Of a DNA stretch of 64,000 nt, positions 24,508 to 31,993 are shown one piece after another (within the stretch, counting starts at the first letter, position 1; each line of letters begins with the position of its first letter). The notes below the pieces were generated by a model. That model saw only the letters and a list, made by a program, of their open reading frames with translations, had not been told where the DNA came from and made no database searches. Made by a program: the position numbers and the translations under genes. The DNA is taken from the NCBI RefSeq assembly GCF_000961885.1, contig NZ_JZKH01000006.1, forward strand, positions 62,001 to 126,000, in the 5' to 3' direction. Source of the DNA: Streptomyces rubellomurinus (GTDB lineage: Bacteria > Actinomycetota > Actinomycetes > Streptomycetales > Streptomycetaceae).

Positions 24508-24529
24508 GAAGTCGGCCGGGCCGACTTCC
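24507..24529. repeat. GAAGTCGG palindrome, copy 3
   Basis: Perfect GGAAGTCGGCC-G-GGCCGACTTCC starting on the last base of the sigma-factor stop codon; well placed as a terminator. Confidence 0.85.
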
Positions 24530-24619
24530 CGTGTAGCCGGGGCCGGGGTGGGCTTCCGGGGGCGGGGTGGCGGCCGCATCATGGGGCTCCCGTTCCGCGA
24601 CGCTCCCTGGAGGCAGCAG

Positions 24620-25711
24620 ATGGCCACCCCGCAGCCCACCCCCGCGCCCGCCCTGCACCCCACCCCGCCCCCCGTCCCGTTCCCCGTCCGGGTCCAGGCC
24701 CGCGCCCTCCGGGCCGTGTACGCGCTGCCGGCCGGGGTGCGCCGGGTGCTGGCCGGGGCGCCGGTGGTGCGGGACGGGCAGGAGCTGGCCCTGGACGCGC
24801 AGTTGATGCTGCGGCTGCAGCGGCTCGCGGGTTCCGCGCTGGTGCTGCCGGGCGGAGTGGGGCCGTCGCGGGTGGCGATGGACCTGTCCCGGCACCTGGT
24901 GGGCGGCCCGACCCTGCCGGTGGCCGTCCGGGAGGTGGCGATCCCGCAGCCGTACGGGGAGCTGCCGGCCACGCTGTACGCGCCGCGCGGGCCGGCGGCC
25001 GGCTCCGGGCTGCTGGTGTTCCTGCACGGCGGCGGCTGGGTGGTGGGCAGCCGGGCGAGCCACGACCACGTCTGCCGGTACCTCGCCCGGCGGGCCGGGG
25101 TGCGGGTGCTGTCGGTGGAGTACCGCCTGGCGCCGGAACACCCCTTCCCGGCGGCGGCCGAGGACGCGCTGGCCGCCTTCGACTTCGCGCACGCCGAGGC
25201 GGCGGCGCTGGGCGTGGACCCGGCGCGGATCGCGGTCGGCGGGGACAGCGCGGGCGGCAACCTGGCGGCGGTGACGGCGCAGGCGGCGGTGCGCCGGGGC
25301 GGTCCGGCGCCGGCGTTCCAGCTGCTGCTGTACCCGGCGGCGGACGCCTCCGTCCGGCGCCGCTCGCGCGAGCTGTTCGCCGAGGGCTTCCACCTGACCA
25401 GCGCGCAGATGGACTGGTTCGCCGACCACTACGCCCCCGAGCCGGCCGACCGTACGGACCCGAGGCTGTCCCCGCTGCTCGCCGGGGACCTCGCGGGCCT
25501 GCCGCCCGCGTACGTCGGCACGGCGGGCTTCGACCCGCTGCGGGACGAGGGCGAGGCGTACGCGCGGGCGCTGCGCGCGGCCGGGGTCGCGGTGCGGCTG
25601 AGCCGGCACCGGGACCTCATCCACGGCTACGCCAACTACCTGGGCATCGGCGGCCGCTTCCTGGAGGCGACGGCCGAGGCGGCGGAGGCGCTGCGCGCGG
25701 CGGTGGGCTAG
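24620..25711 (+). CDS. HSL-family alpha/beta hydrolase
   Basis: Esterase/lipase of the hormone-sensitive lipase group, 363 residues. The oxyanion motif is FLHGGGWVVG, the nucleophile is Ser in GGDSAGGN, and the Asp (FDPLRDEG) and His (DLIHGYAN) complete the triad. A cap of about 90 residues precedes the core. ATG 24620 is preceded by GGAGG. It could act on short acyl esters. It does not obviously belong to the neighbouring AurF operon, which has its own operator. Confidence 0.88.
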   Translation: MATPQPTPAPALHPTPPPVPFPVRVQARALRAVYALPAGVRRVLAGAPVVRDGQELALDAQLMLRLQRLAGSALVLPGGVGPSRVAMDLSRHLVGGPTLPVAVREVAIPQPYGELPATLYAPRGPAAGSGLLVFLHGGGWVVGSRASHDHVCRYLARRAGVRVLSVEYRLAPEHPFPAAAEDALAAFDFAHAEAAALGVDPARIAVGGDSAGGNLAAVTAQAAVRRGGPAPAFQLLLYPAADASVRRRSRELFAEGFHLTSAQMDWFADHYAPEPADRTDPRLSPLLAGDLAGLPPAYVGTAGFDPLRDEGEAYARALRAAGVAVRLSRHRDLIHGYANYLGIGGRFLEATAEAAEALRAAVG

Positions 25712-25744
25712 GCAGCCCGCCTGCGCAGGGGCTTCTCGGGAACG

Positions 25745-25777
25745 CCCGCTTATTGTACTGTCCGTCTAATAAGCGGG
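25745..25777. promoter_or_regulatory. Candidate operator upstream of AurF-type gene
   Basis: Perfect inverted repeat CCCGCTTATT / AATAAGCGGG with a 13-base centre containing TACTGTCCGTCT, in AT-richer DNA 39 bases before the oxygenase start. No regulator gene lies next to it. Confidence 0.55.
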
Positions 25778-25816
25778 TGAGCGGGCACCCGCAGGAGCGG
25801 GCACCTGGAGGCAGCC

Positions 25817-26749
25817 ATGGCTCTCACCGACCCGGTGGCGCGGCACGACCACCGGCACACCACGCGGCACACCACGGCCGACGACGACGTCTCGCGGCGG
25901 CTGCTGGAGTCGGCCGCCGCCCTCTCCTACGACCCCTCGGTCGAGATCGACTGGGACGCCCCGCTCCCGCCGGAGCACCACGGCCTGAACCCGGAGTGGA
26001 GCACCCTCTACGGCACCCGGCTGTGGGACGAGATGACCGAGCAGCAGCGGGTGACCCTCACCCGGCACGAGGTCTGCTCGATCATGAACACCGGCATCTG
26101 GTTCGAGATGATCCTCCAGCAGATGGTGCTGCGCGACCAGTACCTCAACAACCCCGCCAGCGCCGAGTTCCGCTTCGCGCTCACCGAGATCGCCGACGAG
26201 TGCCGGCACTCGATCATGTTCGCCCGCGCCTGCGAGAAGATGGGCGTCCCCGCGTACCGGCCGCACAAGCTGGTCGCCCAGGCGGGCCGGGCCTTCAAGT
26301 CGCTCGCCAAGGGCGAACTGGCCTACGGCGGCATCCTGGTGGCCGAGGAGGTGCTCGACGTCATGCAGCGCGACTGGATGCGCGGCGAGGACGTCCTGGA
26401 GATCGTCCGCGGCACCTCCCGGATCCACGTGGTCGAGGAGTCGCGGCACATGAAGTTCGCCCGGCAGGAGATCCGCGAGCGGATGCGCCACGCGGGCCCG
26501 GCCCGGCGCGCCAACGCGGCCTTCGGCATCGCGGTCTGCGCGTACGTGATCGTCTCCAGCATGGTCCACCCGGGCGTGTACAAGGCCGCCGGGCTCGACG
26601 TCGGGCGGGCGCTCGACGAGGTGAAGGCGAACGAGCACCGCAAGGCCATGCTGCGCACCAGCTCCCGGCACCTGATGGCGTTCCTCGCCGAGACCGGGCT
26701 GCTCACCCGCCGCTCGGCGGCGATCTACCGCCGCCTCCACATGCTCTGA
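25817..26749 (+). CDS. AurF-type diiron oxygenase
   Basis: Non-haem diiron N-oxygenase-like protein of 310 residues. The ferritin-like fold carries metal-ligand motifs RHEVCS, EIADECRHSIMF, VAEEVLD and VVEESRHMKFA, with Glu and His in the spacing expected of p-aminobenzoate N-oxygenase AurF. Such enzymes oxidise amines to hydroxylamine or nitro groups, or hydroxylate other substrates. GGAGG precedes ATG 25817. The next gene is a ferredoxin-fused reductase that can supply electrons. The substrate is unknown. Confidence 0.88.
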   Translation: MALTDPVARHDHRHTTRHTTADDDVSRRLLESAAALSYDPSVEIDWDAPLPPEHHGLNPEWSTLYGTRLWDEMTEQQRVTLTRHEVCSIMNTGIWFEMILQQMVLRDQYLNNPASAEFRFALTEIADECRHSIMFARACEKMGVPAYRPHKLVAQAGRAFKSLAKGELAYGGILVAEEVLDVMQRDWMRGEDVLEIVRGTSRIHVVEESRHMKFARQEIRERMRHAGPARRANAAFGIAVCAYVIVSSMVHPGVYKAAGLDVGRALDEVKANEHRKAMLRTSSRHLMAFLAETGLLTRRSAAIYRRLHML

Positions 26750-26811
26750 CGGTCCGTCGCACCGCGTCCGTCACAGCGATCCCTCTCCACAGCGAGGACC
26801 CCACTCCGGCC

Positions 26812-28509
26812 ATGGCCTACGCGATCACCCAGACCTGCTGCAACGACGCCTCGTGCGTGTCCGTCTGCCCGGTCAACTGCATCCACCCGACCCCGGACGA
26901 GCCGGAGTTCGGCACCACCGACATGCTGTACATCGACCCGGCGGCCTGCATCGACTGCGGCGCCTGCGCGGACGCCTGCCCGGTGGACGCGGTGTTCCCG
27001 GTCGACCGGCTGCGCGGGCCGGACACCGTGTTCGGCCCGATCAACCGGGACTGGTTCCGCGACCACCCCAGCGACCACGCCTGGGGCGCGCCCGCGTTCC
27101 CGCGCAGCCTGCCCGGCGGGTTCGGCCCGCTGCGGATCGCCATCGTCGGCACCGGCCCGTCCGCCGGGTACACCGCGCAGGAACTGCTGCGCCGCACCGG
27201 CGCCGAGATCACCATGATCGACCGGCTGCCGGTGACCGGCGGGCTGCTGCGGCACGGCGTCGCCCCCGACCACCAGTCCACCAAGCGGATCGCGGAGAGC
27301 TTCGCGAGCGTCTTCCACGACCCGCGGCTGCGGATGCACCTCAACGTGGAGGTCGGCACCGACGTCACGCACGCGGAGCTGACCGCGCACCACCACGCGG
27401 TGGTGTACGCGGTCGGCGCGGCCGCCGACCGGCGGCTCGGCATCCCCGGCGAGGACCTGCCGGGCAGTCTGCCGGCCACCACCTTCGTCGGCTGGTACAA
27501 CGCCGAGCCCACGGTGCCGGCCGACGCCGTCGAACTGTCCGCCGAGCGCGTCGCGGTGATCGGCAACGGCAACGTCGCCGTGGACATCGCCCGCATCCTG
27601 CTCACCGACCCGGACCGGCTCACCGCCACCGACATCGCCGACCACGCGCTCGCCGCGCTGCGCGCCGGCCGGGTGCGCGAGGTGGTGCTGCTGGCCCGGC
27701 GCGGGCCGGAGCAGGCGGCGTGGACGAAGGCGGAGTTCCTGGCGCTGCGGCAGCTGCCGGGGGTGGAGGTGGTGGTCGAGGACCACCCGCGGGTGCGGGC
27801 GGCGATCGAGGCGGCCGGGCCGGACTCTCGGGCGGCGCTGCTCGCGGGGCTGCCGCTGGTGCCGTCCGGCGCGGCGCCGGGTGCCGCACGGCGGATCGTG
27901 CTGCGGTTCCTGTCGGCGCCGGTCGAGCTGGTGGCCGGCGCGGACGGGCGGGTCGCGGGGGTGACCGTCGAGCGGACGGCCCCGGGCGCGGACGGCGCGG
28001 ACGGCGCGGACAGCGCTGACGGCTCCGGCGGCGCGGTGACGGTGACGGGGACGGGCGAGCGGGAGACCCTGCCGGCCGGGCTGGTGGTCCGCTCGATCGG
28101 GCACCGGGGCGTTCCGGTGCCCGGGCTGCCGTTCGACGAGGCGGCGGCGACGGTCCCGCACCGGGGCGGGCGGGTCGTCGACCCGGCCACCGGGCGGCCG
28201 CTGCCGGGCGCGTACCTGGTCGGGTGGGCCAAGCGCGGGCCGTCCGGCGGGATCGGCGCCAACCGGGCCTGCGCGCGGGAGACCGTGGACGCGCTGCTGG
28301 ACGACGCCGAGGCCCGTGCGCTGCCCGTCCCGGCGGGGAGCCGGCGGGACTTCGAGAAGCTGGTGCGGGGGCGCCGGCCGGACGCGGTCGGGCTGAAGGA
28401 GCTGCGGGCGGTGGACCGGGCGGAGCGCGCCCGGGGCGCGGCCGAGGGGCGGCCCCGGGTGAAGCTCGCCACCGTGCCCGCGCTGCTGGCGGCCGGGCGG
28501 CGGCGGTAG
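26812..28509 (+). CDS. Ferredoxin-NADP(+) reductase with N-terminal 7Fe ferredoxin
   Basis: 565-residue fusion. Residues 1-60 form a ferredoxin with [3Fe-4S]/[4Fe-4S] cysteine patterns (CCNDASCVSVCPVNC and CIDCGACADACP). The rest is an adrenodoxin-reductase-like FAD/NADP domain: GTGPSAGYTAQELL for FAD, and VIGNGNVAVDIARILL for NADP, with a final WAKRGPSGGIGAN segment. An Asp/Ala/Gly-rich GADGADGADSADG insertion lies near residue 395. It follows the AurF gene by 62 bp and probably delivers electrons from NADPH to it. The ribosome site before ATG 26812 is weak. Confidence 0.9.
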   Translation: MAYAITQTCCNDASCVSVCPVNCIHPTPDEPEFGTTDMLYIDPAACIDCGACADACPVDAVFPVDRLRGPDTVFGPINRDWFRDHPSDHAWGAPAFPRSLPGGFGPLRIAIVGTGPSAGYTAQELLRRTGAEITMIDRLPVTGGLLRHGVAPDHQSTKRIAESFASVFHDPRLRMHLNVEVGTDVTHAELTAHHHAVVYAVGAAADRRLGIPGEDLPGSLPATTFVGWYNAEPTVPADAVELSAERVAVIGNGNVAVDIARILLTDPDRLTATDIADHALAALRAGRVREVVLLARRGPEQAAWTKAEFLALRQLPGVEVVVEDHPRVRAAIEAAGPDSRAALLAGLPLVPSGAAPGAARRIVLRFLSAPVELVAGADGRVAGVTVERTAPGADGADGADSADGSGGAVTVTGTGERETLPAGLVVRSIGHRGVPVPGLPFDEAAATVPHRGGRVVDPATGRPLPGAYLVGWAKRGPSGGIGANRACARETVDALLDDAEARALPVPAGSRRDFEKLVRGRRPDAVGLKELRAVDRAERARGAAEGRPRVKLATVPALLAAGRRR

Positions 28510-28527
28510 GTGCCGGCGGCCTGTCCT

Positions 28528-28560
28528 GCACGAGAAGTCGGACCGGCCGACTTCTCGTGC
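28528..28560. repeat. GAAGTCGG palindrome, copy 4
   Basis: 14-bp arms GCACGAGAAGTCGG / CCGACTTCTCGTGC around ACCGG, 19 bases after the reductase stop. Identical over all 33 bases to copy 5 and to the core of copy 7. Confidence 0.88.
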
Positions 28561-28681
28561 GCCGGCCGCTCGCTCGCCCGTGCGGTTTCCGCACCGGGGC
28601 TGACGTGGCGGCCGCGGGTTGACGCGGCCGTGTCCCGATCCGGGCGGGGTGCGTTGGGCGGGTGTGAGTGCATTCGGGGTG

Positions 28682-28921
28682 ATGCCGGCGCCGCGTCGGC
28701 GGCGGCCGGTCGAAGAAACGATTCTGCACGGCGAGCAGCCGTTTCCGGGCCTCCCGGAACGGCCGCCCGACAGCCCGGGGACGGCCGACCCGGGGGCCCC
28801 CATCTACGCCGAACTGGCCCGGCGCTGGCAGGCCGAGGGCCGCACCGTACCGGGCCTGCCCGATCCGGTGTGGGAGGACCTGGCCGCCCCGCGCGGGGCG
28901 TGGACGCGGCCGCGGGCGTGA
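28682..28921 (+). CDS. Small hypothetical protein
   Basis: 79 residues, basic start (MPAPRRRRPVEE), Pro-rich centre and a conserved-looking helix YAELARRWQAEGRTVPGLPD. This sequence style recurs in short streptomycete proteins of unknown function. The start is uncertain; in-frame codons exist upstream to 28619. I do not recognise a function. Confidence 0.5.
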   Translation: MPAPRRRRPVEETILHGEQPFPGLPERPPDSPGTADPGAPIYAELARRWQAEGRTVPGLPDPVWEDLAAPRGAWTRPRA

Positions 28922-28937
28922 GCGGGCGGGGCGGTGG

Positions 28938-29792
28938 TCACCGCGAGGGCTTGACGGCCGTGTGGACGTACCAGCCCGTGACGTTGCGGACGGCGTACAT
29001 CTCCACCGTGGTGCGGAGGTTGAGCCACTTCGCCGGATCGCCGAACCGGCGCACCAGCTCCCACGGCAGCCGGAAGTACACGTGCAGCGCCTCCGTGGTC
29101 GGCAGGTAGTACGGCGTCGCGTCCAGCGCCTCCTCGACCTCGAACCCGGCCTCGGCGAGCAGCCGCGGCAGGTTGCGGGCGTGGTAGATCCGCGCGCCGG
29201 GGAGCACGTGCGCGTCCAGGTACGGTTCGAGGACCGTGCGGACCCCCGGCTCCATCTCCTCCAGCGGGCCGAGGCTCATCGGGCCGATCAGCACCAGCCG
29301 CCCGCCGGGGCGCAGCACCCGGTGGAACTCGGCCAGCGCGCGGCGCGGGTCGTAGGAGTGGACGAGCGTCTCCATCGAGTACGCGCCGTCGAACTCGCCG
29401 TCGCCGAACGGGAGTCGGTGGTAGTCGCCGCCGGTGAAGGCGGTCCGGTCGGCCAGCGCGGCCCGGGCGCTCAGCCGGCGGGCCTCGGCGAGCAGGACGT
29501 CCAGCACGTCGACCCCGGCGACCAGCAGCCCGAACCGGGTCGCCATCGCCCGCGCCACCACCCCCGAGCCGCAGCCCGCGTCCAGCACCCGCGCGCCCGC
29601 CGGCAGCGCCAGCTTGCGGCCCAGGACGTCCTCCACCTGCCGCTGCGCCCGCCACAGCCGCCACTTCGACTGGCCCGGCTCCGTCCACCCCCAGTGCCGG
29701 GCGTTGCGCGCCACCAGGGCGTAGAAGCACCGGCTCCCGGCCCGCCCGTAGACCCTGCGCAGCCCGGCGAGATCGAGTTCCTGAGCGCCCAT
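28938..29792 (-). CDS. SAM-dependent methyltransferase
   Basis: Class I methyltransferase of 284 residues. SAM motif I is VLDAGCGSGVVARAM, motif II GVDVLD, motif post-I FTGGDYHRLPFGDGEFD and motif III LRPGGRLVLIGPMS. The layout resembles sterol/tocopherol or small-molecule methyltransferases. An N-terminal helical segment (RHWGWTEPGQSKWRLW) may cover the substrate pocket. It converges on the small + strand gene at 28682. The substrate is unknown. Confidence 0.87.
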   Translation of the reverse strand: MGAQELDLAGLRRVYGRAGSRCFYALVARNARHWGWTEPGQSKWRLWRAQRQVEDVLGRKLALPAGARVLDAGCGSGVVARAMATRFGLLVAGVDVLDVLLAEARRLSARAALADRTAFTGGDYHRLPFGDGEFDGAYSMETLVHSYDPRRALAEFHRVLRPGGRLVLIGPMSLGPLEEMEPGVRTVLEPYLDAHVLPGARIYHARNLPRLLAEAGFEVEEALDATPYYLPTTEALHVYFRLPWELVRRFGDPAKWLNLRTTVEMYAVRNVTGWYVHTAVKPSR

Positions 29793-29877
29793 GCGGACAC
29801 GCTAGCGGCGGGCCCGGGGCCGCTCCCGGCGGCGCCACGCGCACTGCGCCGCGGGGAGGGAAGGTGCGGTCGTCGGA

Positions 29878-30930
29878 CTATCCGATCAGGGCGAGCCGCA
29901 GCCACGGCACGATCAGGGCCATCGCCTCGCCGAACCGCGAGACCGCGCAGTGGCCGGTGTCCGGGACCAGCTCCACCCGGGTGGCCCGGCGGCCCGCGAA
30001 CACCAGGGTGTCGTGCCGCGGGACGTGCACGTCGTCCTCGCCGTTGACCACCAGCATCGGCGCGTTGACGGCCAGGTCCAGCAGCGGGCGCAGGTCGAAG
30101 GCGGCGAAGGCCTCCTCGCGCTCGGCCCGGCCCGGGACCTCGTCGAAGCCCAGCGCGTTGCCGACGATGCCGTCCATGCCGAAGGCGAAGCCCCGGCCGG
30201 GCGCGAAGGAGCGCTCCACCGGGCCGCCCAGCACCACCGCGGCGTCCACGGTGCCGCTCAGCCCGGAGCGGGCGGAGTAGTAGCCGCCCATCGAGATGCC
30301 GAAGTGGCCGACCGTGCCGTTGCCGATCGTCCGGGCGAAGGCGATGAGGCCCTCGATCACCTCGGCGCCGCCGTCCGGGGTCATCGGCAGGTGGGCGGTC
30401 TCGCCGGTGCCGGCCAGGTCGAACAGCAGCAGCCGCGCCGGGAGGGCGAGCGCGAGCTGCTCCCAGACGCCGTGCAGGTCCGCCTTCCAGGAGTCCACCC
30501 CGCCGCTGGCCAGCAGGACCGGGGCGTCGGCGGGCAGGCCGGGGGCGGCCATCAGGTGGACGGGCAGGGTGGCCGTGCCGCCCCGGTACGGGACGGTGAG
30601 CGAGCGGCGCTCGAACTCCACCGGGAAGCCGGGGGCGGCGAGGACGTACTGCTCGACCTGCCGGGCCAGCGCGGTGCGCTTCGGCCCGTCCGCGAGCGAG
30701 GGGAACTTCGCCCAGCCGTACGCCTGCGCCGCCTCGCGGTGCCGGCCGGCGGCGGCGTGCCGGGCGGCCAGCGCGGACCACTCGTACACCCAGCCGCCGG
30801 GCCGGTCGGGCCACATCTCGGTGACGGCGGCGCGCACCGCGTCCACCTCGGCGGCGGGCAGGGCCAGGGTCATCTGCGGGTAGCGCTCGGCGAACAGGTC
30901 CTGCGGGTCGAGCGGCCAGGTGAAGGGCAT
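29878..30930 (-). CDS. FrsA-like alpha/beta hydrolase
   Basis: 350-residue esterase of the FrsA/dipeptidyl-aminopeptidase-like group. An N-terminal helical cap (residues 1-95) precedes the core: nucleophile in FGISMGGYYSA, acid in VNGEDDVHVPRHD, His in TGHCAVSR. The oxyanion region LLASGGVDSWK lacks the usual HG motif, as in FrsA relatives. It is divergent from the TetR regulator and its start region lies within that operator array. Confidence 0.85.
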   Translation of the reverse strand: MPFTWPLDPQDLFAERYPQMTLALPAAEVDAVRAAVTEMWPDRPGGWVYEWSALAARHAAAGRHREAAQAYGWAKFPSLADGPKRTALARQVEQYVLAAPGFPVEFERRSLTVPYRGGTATLPVHLMAAPGLPADAPVLLASGGVDSWKADLHGVWEQLALALPARLLLFDLAGTGETAHLPMTPDGGAEVIEGLIAFARTIGNGTVGHFGISMGGYYSARSGLSGTVDAAVVLGGPVERSFAPGRGFAFGMDGIVGNALGFDEVPGRAEREEAFAAFDLRPLLDLAVNAPMLVVNGEDDVHVPRHDTLVFAGRRATRVELVPDTGHCAVSRFGEAMALIVPWLRLALIG

Positions 30931-30963
30931 GGCGGGGGCCTCCTGCTCGTTAAAGCCAGAACT

Positions 30964-31005
30964 CTTGCGTTAGTGACTATGCGTCCGGGGGTCGCTTAAC
31001 GCAAG
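30964..31005. promoter_or_regulatory. TetR operator array between esterase and TetR
   Basis: Arms CTTGCGTTA (30964-30972) and TAACGCAAG (30997-31005) with a third half-site GCGTTAAG at 31013-31020. The arms flank an AT-richer GTGACTATGC that could hold the promoters. Confidence 0.6.
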
Positions 31006-31043
31006 TGCCCCTGCGTTAAGGTGGCGGGCGAGGTGATCGACGC

Positions 31044-31667
31044 ATGACCGGACGCATGACCGGACGCATGACCGGAGAAGACCAGGACCCGATCCGCCGC
31101 CGCCCCGGCGGACGGGCCGCGCGGGTGCGGCAGGCCGTGCTCGCGGCCGCCATGGAGGTGCTCGCCGAACACGGCCTCGCCCGGCTCACCATCGCCGAGG
31201 TCGCGGCCCGCGCCGGGGTCAACGAGACCACGGTGTACCGGCGTTGGGGCAGCCGGGAGAAACTGGCACTGGACGCCATGCTCACCGCCAGCGACGAGGG
31301 CATCCCCGTGCCCGACACGGGAGCCGTCCGCACCGACCTGGCCGCCTTCGCCCGCGCCCTGGCCGACTACCTGGCCACCCCGCTCGGCCGCGCCGTCGTC
31401 CGCGGAGCCGTCCTCGGCGCCGACGACCCGGCGCTCGCCGAGTCCTGGCAGACCTTCTGGCAGTCCCGCCTCGACCAGGCCGGCGTGATCGTCCGCCGAG
31501 CCGTCGAACGCGGCGAACTCCCGGCCGACACGGACACCGCCCTCGCCCTGGAACTCCTCTGCGCCCCCCTCCAGGCCCGCGCCGTCCTCGCCCACCGCAC
31601 CCTCGACCCCACCCTCCCGACCCGCCTGGCCGACCTCGTCCTGGACGGCCTCCGCGCGCGGGAGTAG
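31044..31667 (+). CDS. TetR-family transcriptional regulator
   Basis: 207 residues. The DNA-binding domain covers residues 25-75 (RVRQAVLAAAMEVLAEHGLA, then VNETTVYRRWGSREKL). The C-terminal domain is of the TetR_C_33-like type found in YerO/AcrR relatives. The first residues are a threefold MTGR repeat from a tandem 12-bp DNA repeat, so the real start may be at 31044, 31056 or 31068. It is divergent from the esterase, with an operator array between; it is expected to repress both. Confidence 0.88.
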   Translation: MTGRMTGRMTGEDQDPIRRRPGGRAARVRQAVLAAAMEVLAEHGLARLTIAEVAARAGVNETTVYRRWGSREKLALDAMLTASDEGIPVPDTGAVRTDLAAFARALADYLATPLGRAVVRGAVLGADDPALAESWQTFWQSRLDQAGVIVRRAVERGELPADTDTALALELLCAPLQARAVLAHRTLDPTLPTRLADLVLDGLRARE

Positions 31668-31668
31668 C

Positions 31669-31701
31669 GCACGAGAAGTCGGACCGGCCGACTTCTCGTG
31701 C
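31669..31701. repeat. GAAGTCGG palindrome, copy 5
   Basis: Starts one base after the TetR stop codon; identical to copy 4. First of three copies inside the 326-bp gap 31668-31993, which shows no gene. Confidence 0.88.
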
Positions 31702-31797
31702 ATGCGAGGACCGGGTGGCCGCCGTGCCCGGTGGTGGCGAAGTGCCGTGGCTCTGGCCGCATTTGGCCGCGGGTCTGGCATTGCCAGGGGTACGTAG

Positions 31798-31818
31798 GAA
31801 GTCGGCCGGGCCGACTTC
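31798..31818. repeat. GAAGTCGG palindrome, copy 6
   Basis: GAAGTCGGCC-G-GGCCGACTTC, the short type as in copy 3, mid-gap between the TetR and FtsX-type genes. Confidence 0.85.
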
Positions 31819-31934
31819 TCGTGCGCGTGAGGGCCGGGTGGCTGGCGTGCCCGGTGCTCCGCTTGGCCCTTCCCGGCCGAGCTCGGCGGGGCGACCGCGC
31901 GGGGGTCCGGGTGTCGCCCGGCCCGATCAATCAG

Positions 31935-31981
31935 CGGCGTCGCACGAGAAGTCGGACCGGCCGACTTCTCGTGCGACGCCG
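31935..31981. repeat. GAAGTCGG palindrome, copy 7 (longest)
   Basis: Arms of 21 bp around ACCGG, starting CGGCGTCGCACGAGAAGTCG and perfectly paired. It ends 13 bases after (in plus-strand terms, before) the FtsX stop at 31994, so it terminates that minus-strand transcript. Confidence 0.9.
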
Positions 31982-31993
31982 TCCCTGGCCGCT

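Noticed and set aside
31668..31993. Insertion-sequence remnant bounded by inverted repeats
   Set aside because: The three palindromes are each self-complementary elements, not a terminal pair, and no transposase or direct duplication is seen between them.
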